Below, in pieces: positions 60,805 to 64,000 of a stretch of 64,000 bases of DNA. Source of the stretch: WVZH01 sp034430895. GTDB lineage: Bacteria > Chloroflexota > Anaerolineae > Anaerolineales > E44-bin32. The notes below the pieces were generated by a model. It had not been told where the DNA came from. It saw only the letters and a list, made by a program, of their open reading frames with translations, and made no database searches. The stretch spans positions 154,793 through 218,792 of the forward strand of contig DAOUDW010000034.1 in the NCBI GenBank assembly GCA_034430895.1, given 5' to 3'. Both the position numbers and the translations under genes were made by a program. Each line of letters starts with the position of its first letter. Positions within the stretch are counted from its first letter, which is position 1.

Positions 60805-61998
60805 ATGCCTCGTAGTAGAGTGTCTAGTCTCCCGTTCCTGATCGTGATCGTTTTATTAAGTTCATGCAACATGCCGGCGCCCGAACTCTCGACGCCCGAT
60901 CTTATGGGTACAGCTGCGGCACAGACAGTCGAGCTGCGCCTTACAGAGGATGAAATGCCCGTGTCGACGACTTCTGTTGCCCCGGAGAATAACACTCCTT
61001 CAGATCCGGACTCTGACGAAGCGACGAGGACGTCCACGGCAACAGTAACGAAGACACCAGGCGATGAGAATTGCACTCAGGCAATCTTCGTCGATGATAT
61101 AACCATCGCAGATGGCACGGAATTTAAACCTGGAACCAAGTTCACGAAAACATGGCGCTTGCGCAACGGCAACTCCTGCTCCTGGACGAGTGAATACGAA
61201 CTCGTTTTCTTTGATGGCGATTTGATGGGCGCGGAGGAGTCGTATCCCCTTTTGGGTGAAGTGAAGCCTGGGGATGAAGTCGATCTCTCGATCGAATTCA
61301 CAGCACCCGAACTTGAAGGCAGCTATCGTTCGAATTGGCGCTTGAAAAACCCATCCGGTGTGATCTTTGGAACGGGCGAGGATGGGGATCTAAGTTTCTG
61401 GGTGGAAATCGTCGTCTCGAGTGAGGTCGAAGACCTCGACCTGGGAGCGGCAACATGGCGTGACAACTTTGATGGCTACGTTTATTGGTATCTGCTGGAT
61501 ACCGCTCAGACCAAATTCGAGATCAAGAACAACCAGATGGTACTGCAGACATTCAGCAAGGGCGGTCTGGATGAGTGGGGGCTTTCCAGCAGACCGGTGG
61601 CGGATGACTTTTACCTCGAGGCAATCGCCAGGACCGGTGATCAGTGTGCGGGTCAGGACCGCTACGGCGTTCTTGTGCGAGCGTCCGATCCAAATCATGC
61701 TTATGTGTTCGGTTTCACCTGTAACGGCAAGTATCGGCTCTATCGTTGGAACGATGGTGAGTTCAAAGCCTTGGCCGGCTGGACGAGTTCTCCGTACATT
61801 GTATCGGGTCCGAATCAAACCAACCGGTTGGGTATACATGTCAAAGGCAGCACCTTCAAACTCTATGCCAACGGAAAATTGTTGACCTCCCTCACGGACA
61901 GCACGTTCAAAAGCGGACGCTTCGGGTTGTTTATCGCCGCAGAGCAAACGGATGATTTCGAAGTGGTGATAGAGGAAGTTGCTTATTGGGAACAGTGA
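60805..61998 (+). CDS. Lipoprotein with NBR1-like Ig domain and LamG-like domain
   Basis: A 397-residue predicted lipoprotein. The signal peptide ends at lipobox LLSSC with Cys21. A Thr/Ser/Pro linker (~22-88) precedes an Ig-like domain of the NBR1 FW type (~91-205) with TKTWRLRNGNSCSWTSEY and GSYRSNWRLKNPSG, a fold common on Anaerolineae surface proteins. The C-terminal domain (~215-397) resembles the concanavalin A-like LamG/DUF1080 fold, with DRYGVLVRASDPNHAYVF and GRFGLFIAAEQTDDFEV, which usually binds sugars. A carbohydrate-binding role is inference. GAGGAGG lies 8-14 bases upstream of the ATG. Confidence 0.88.
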   Translation: MPRSRVSSLPFLIVIVLLSSCNMPAPELSTPDLMGTAAAQTVELRLTEDEMPVSTTSVAPENNTPSDPDSDEATRTSTATVTKTPGDENCTQAIFVDDITIADGTEFKPGTKFTKTWRLRNGNSCSWTSEYELVFFDGDLMGAEESYPLLGEVKPGDEVDLSIEFTAPELEGSYRSNWRLKNPSGVIFGTGEDGDLSFWVEIVVSSEVEDLDLGAATWRDNFDGYVYWYLLDTAQTKFEIKNNQMVLQTFSKGGLDEWGLSSRPVADDFYLEAIARTGDQCAGQDRYGVLVRASDPNHAYVFGFTCNGKYRLYRWNDGEFKALAGWTSSPYIVSGPNQTNRLGIHVKGSTFKLYANGKLLTSLTDSTFKSGRFGLFIAAEQTDDFEVVIEEVAYWEQ

Positions 61999-62090
61999 AC
62001 CGAATCCCAGAATGAAACAAGAACGTGAACGATCCAATTTCAGTACCATCATCTCCTTGCGATGATTGACAGGGGTCTGGAGGATACACC

Positions 62091-63650
62091 ATGTTTTATA
62101 TACGGAAAGCCCTGAAGTCATTATTTCTAGTATTCATTTCTATTTTCCTATCGACGTGCAGCAGTTCAGATCGTGCTGAGCAATTAGCGGGAAAAGCAAT
62201 CGACTCATTGGATGATGTAAAATATGCCTCGATTCAGATCGAAGCCAGAGGTACATTCGAAGATCCAATCGATGGTTTGCTTTCCAATGTCGCCGGCCGG
62301 GGCTCTGGTTTTATCATCGATCCCTCCGGGATCGCAGTCACCAACAATCACGTCGTTAGTGGTGCGGCGACCTTAGAGGTGTGGGTGGGTGGAGAAGAGA
62401 CACCGTATAACGCAACCATTCTTGGCGTTTCGGAATGCTCGGACCTTGCCCTTATCGATATTGACGGCGAAAATTTTCCGTATCTGGAATGGTACGACGG
62501 AGAAATCCAGGTTGGAATCGAGGTGTACGCAGTTGGTTACCCATTGGGCGATCCGGAATATACCCTAACTTCAGGAATCGTAGCCAAAGCGAAGACGGGC
62601 GGAGAGACCCCTTGGTCATCCATCGATGACGTTCTGCAACACGATGCCACGATCAATCCGGGGAACTCGGGTGGCCCCCTGGTAACGAGCGAGGGCAAAG
62701 TGGTTGGTGTAAATTTTGCCTCCAGCCAGCAGCCTGGTACACAAACGCAATTCTACGCTATCAAAGTGGATGAAGCCTCAAAAATCATCGATCGACTGGG
62801 GGCCGGCGAAAACGTCACATCGATGGGCATCAACGGCGTAGCCGTGAATGATGGGGAGAGCATCTTTGGTATCTGGGTCTACTCGGTTGCAGCGGGATCA
62901 CCGGCAGACGTTGTCGGCATACAACCTGGCGATATCATCGTGACCCTGGAAGGGCTTGTGCTTTCGACCGACGGAACGATGTCGGATTATTGTGATATTT
63001 TGCGCACGCATGGTGAGGAAGCTGTGATGAGCATCCAGGTACTTCGATTTGAAACGCAGGAAGTGTTGGAGGGTCGTGTGAATGGTACTCCGTTGGAGGT
63101 GTCGTATTCTTTTGGCCGGGAATTGGCGGCTACCGTAGAGGAGGAAGAACAGATCCCCTCTGGTGCATATAAAAAATTCATGGCCATCACGGACAGTCAA
63201 AGCGAGATACAGATGGAGGTACCAACCCAATGGAGCGATATCAACCCCGACATCACCTGGGATTACACCGCTAGTCTATGGGCGGCGCCCGATCTCGTTG
63301 ATTTCACGATCTTTGAAGAAGGTCCTGGCGTATCGTTTATCGCACACAACCGCGAGTATTTGGCTGTGGGTACGATTGAGGAAGAGTTGGATGACCCCTT
63401 CGTGCGTCAGGATCAATGTGTTTTCGAAGGTCGTTATCCTTTTGAAAAACCAAATTTTATCGGGATGTTCGATCTCTACACGAATTGTAATGGCGCTGAT
63501 GGACCTGTCCGGTTGGCACTCGTGGCTGAACTGCAGGACCCGGAACAGGATGTTATCATTCGAATCATCGTTCAAGTCGTAACGGAGGATGACCTCTATG
63601 CACTCGATCACATCCTGGAGACATTCGAGGTAATATCGCCGATCCTGTGA
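62091..63650 (+). CDS. HtrA-like S1C serine protease lipoprotein with PDZ domain
   Basis: A 519-residue predicted lipoprotein (lipobox IFLSTC, Cys23) of the DegP/HtrA type that handles damaged envelope proteins. The trypsin-like domain (~50-235) has His87 (TNNHVV), Asp118 (SDLALIDI) and Ser193 (NPGNSGGPL). The PDZ domain is at ~245-335 with SPADVVGIQPGDIIV. The C-terminal ~180 residues are a separate domain I do not recognise (EVPTQWSDINPDITWDY). It follows the NBR1-like gene by 92 bases with GGAGG before the ATG. A related protein is encoded directly downstream. Confidence 0.93.
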   Translation: MFYIRKALKSLFLVFISIFLSTCSSSDRAEQLAGKAIDSLDDVKYASIQIEARGTFEDPIDGLLSNVAGRGSGFIIDPSGIAVTNNHVVSGAATLEVWVGGEETPYNATILGVSECSDLALIDIDGENFPYLEWYDGEIQVGIEVYAVGYPLGDPEYTLTSGIVAKAKTGGETPWSSIDDVLQHDATINPGNSGGPLVTSEGKVVGVNFASSQQPGTQTQFYAIKVDEASKIIDRLGAGENVTSMGINGVAVNDGESIFGIWVYSVAAGSPADVVGIQPGDIIVTLEGLVLSTDGTMSDYCDILRTHGEEAVMSIQVLRFETQEVLEGRVNGTPLEVSYSFGRELAATVEEEEQIPSGAYKKFMAITDSQSEIQMEVPTQWSDINPDITWDYTASLWAAPDLVDFTIFEEGPGVSFIAHNREYLAVGTIEEELDDPFVRQDQCVFEGRYPFEKPNFIGMFDLYTNCNGADGPVRLALVAELQDPEQDVIIRIIVQVVTEDDLYALDHILETFEVISPIL

Positions 63651-63733
63651 AAATTTGATTATTATTGGGTTGTCATAATCGATCCAAACGATGCGAAACG
63701 ATCGAAAAGTTATTCAGCATGAACACCCTTTAC

Positions 63734-63762
63734 TTGTCTCGTATATAGTTTACATGTAAGAT
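63734..63762 (+). promoter_or_regulatory. Possible promoter of the second HtrA-like gene
   Basis: TTGTCT (63734-63739), 17-base spacer, TAAGAT (63757-63762), 33 bases before the start codon. Confidence 0.35.
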
Positions 63763-63795
63763 TAATTCTGCTCTTATGATCTCCGATGGAGGAAG

Positions 63796-64000
63796 ATGAT
63801 GAAAATCAGAGGATCGAGAATCGTTGCTTTTGGCATTTGTTGTTTAATTTTACTGCTCACTGCCTGCGGTGGCGGCGGGGCGGCCTCTTCACTGGAAGAG
63901 GCCAAAAGCGCCATCATACAGATTGAAGCCAAGGGGAGTTTCAAGGATCCGGAAGTGGGATTGATGATGAACGTCGCCGGTCGAGGTTCCGGCTTCATCA
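63796..64000 (+). CDS. HtrA-like protease lipoprotein, 3'-truncated by window end
   Basis: Only the first ~68 residues are present. The signal peptide ends at lipobox LLLTAC, followed by a Gly-rich stretch. Residues ~37-68 read AIIQIEAKGSFKDPEVGLMM then NVAGRGSGF, closely matching the corresponding part of the preceding HtrA-like protein (IQIEARGTFEDPIDGLLSNVAGRGSGF is split there likewise). It is therefore a tandem paralogue. Starts at ATG 63796 or 63799 are both possible, with GGAGGA just upstream; 63799 has the better spacing. Confidence 0.85.
   Translation, partial: MMKIRGSRIVAFGICCLILLLTACGGGGAASSLEEAKSAIIQIEAKGSFKDPEVGLMMNVAGRGSGFI

Noticed and set aside
1..64000. Mobile elements, CRISPR arrays, tRNA genes or defence islands
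   Set aside because: No transposase, integrase, regularly spaced repeats, tRNA-like cloverleaf or known defence gene was recognised on either strand.

Overview
The window reads as chromosome of an uncultured member of the Chloroflexota, most likely class Anaerolineae. The phylum call is inference from gene content: proteins with the DUF2298 (Chlor_Arch_YYY) domain, many small SH3 or NBR1-like surface lipoproteins, a mevalonate kinase next to an isopentenyl phosphate kinase, and a T-box upstream of valS. Base composition looks close to half GC. I see no mobile element, phage, CRISPR array, tRNA or rRNA gene. Coding density is high and many genes overlap by 4 bases (ATGA, GTGA and TTGA junctions).

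Layout. 1-2510 (+): the C-terminal two thirds of Lon protease and an SH3 lipoprotein. 2531-7275 (-): mfd, pth and an anchored Ig-like surface protein. 7498-8731 (+): a beta-helix-like membrane-anchored protein and ribosomal protein L25 with a structured leader. 8796-14085 (-): from one good promoter, a NIL-domain protein, MgtE, a YdjC-type deacetylase, a methyltransferase, TrmI, a zinc-ribbon protein and a CoA-type Nudix hydrolase. 14326-18157 (-): Zn peptidase, S41 protease, and a HAD / small membrane protein / CoA-transferase trio. 18262-20001 (+): mutL. 20021-26619: a signalling block with a GAF histidine kinase, Sir2 deacylase and REC-ParA protein on the minus strand, diverging from a large plus-strand sensor kinase. 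26702-30440 (+): T-box leader, valS and a CPBP protease. 30562-35596: a serine hydrolase, LysW-like zinc ribbon, response regulator, LysE exporter, a hypothetical protein and an SH3 lipoprotein. 35680-38831 (-): membrane protein, isopentenyl phosphate kinase, mevalonate kinase and a DPPR-synthase-like UbiA prenyltransferase. 38915-41635 (+): tlyA and lepA. 41683-58302 (+): a tightly packed run of a flippase-like protein, GT4, methyltransferase, GT39, a 1779-residue GT-C/DUF2298 fusion, a stand-alone DUF2298 protein, another GT39, then cmk and plsC. 58404-60572 (+): a glmS ribozyme with an extra helix, and glmS. 60805-64000 (+): an NBR1-like lipoprotein and two related HtrA-like lipoproteins, the second cut off by the window end.

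How they may work together. The prenyl genes (mevalonate kinase, IPK, UbiA) could supply isoprenoid carriers, and the 41683-56837 run looks like an envelope glycan or glycolipid assembly system built from multi-spanning GT-C enzymes that normally use polyprenyl-phosphate sugars. GlmS, controlled by a ribozyme, supplies amino sugar. This linkage is inference. The most unusual points are the glmS ribozyme insertion, the giant GT-C/DUF2298 fusion and its neighbours, a sensor kinase whose phospho-acceptor histidine is replaced by glutamine, a receiver domain without its aspartate, and a LysW-like protein without the carrier tail.
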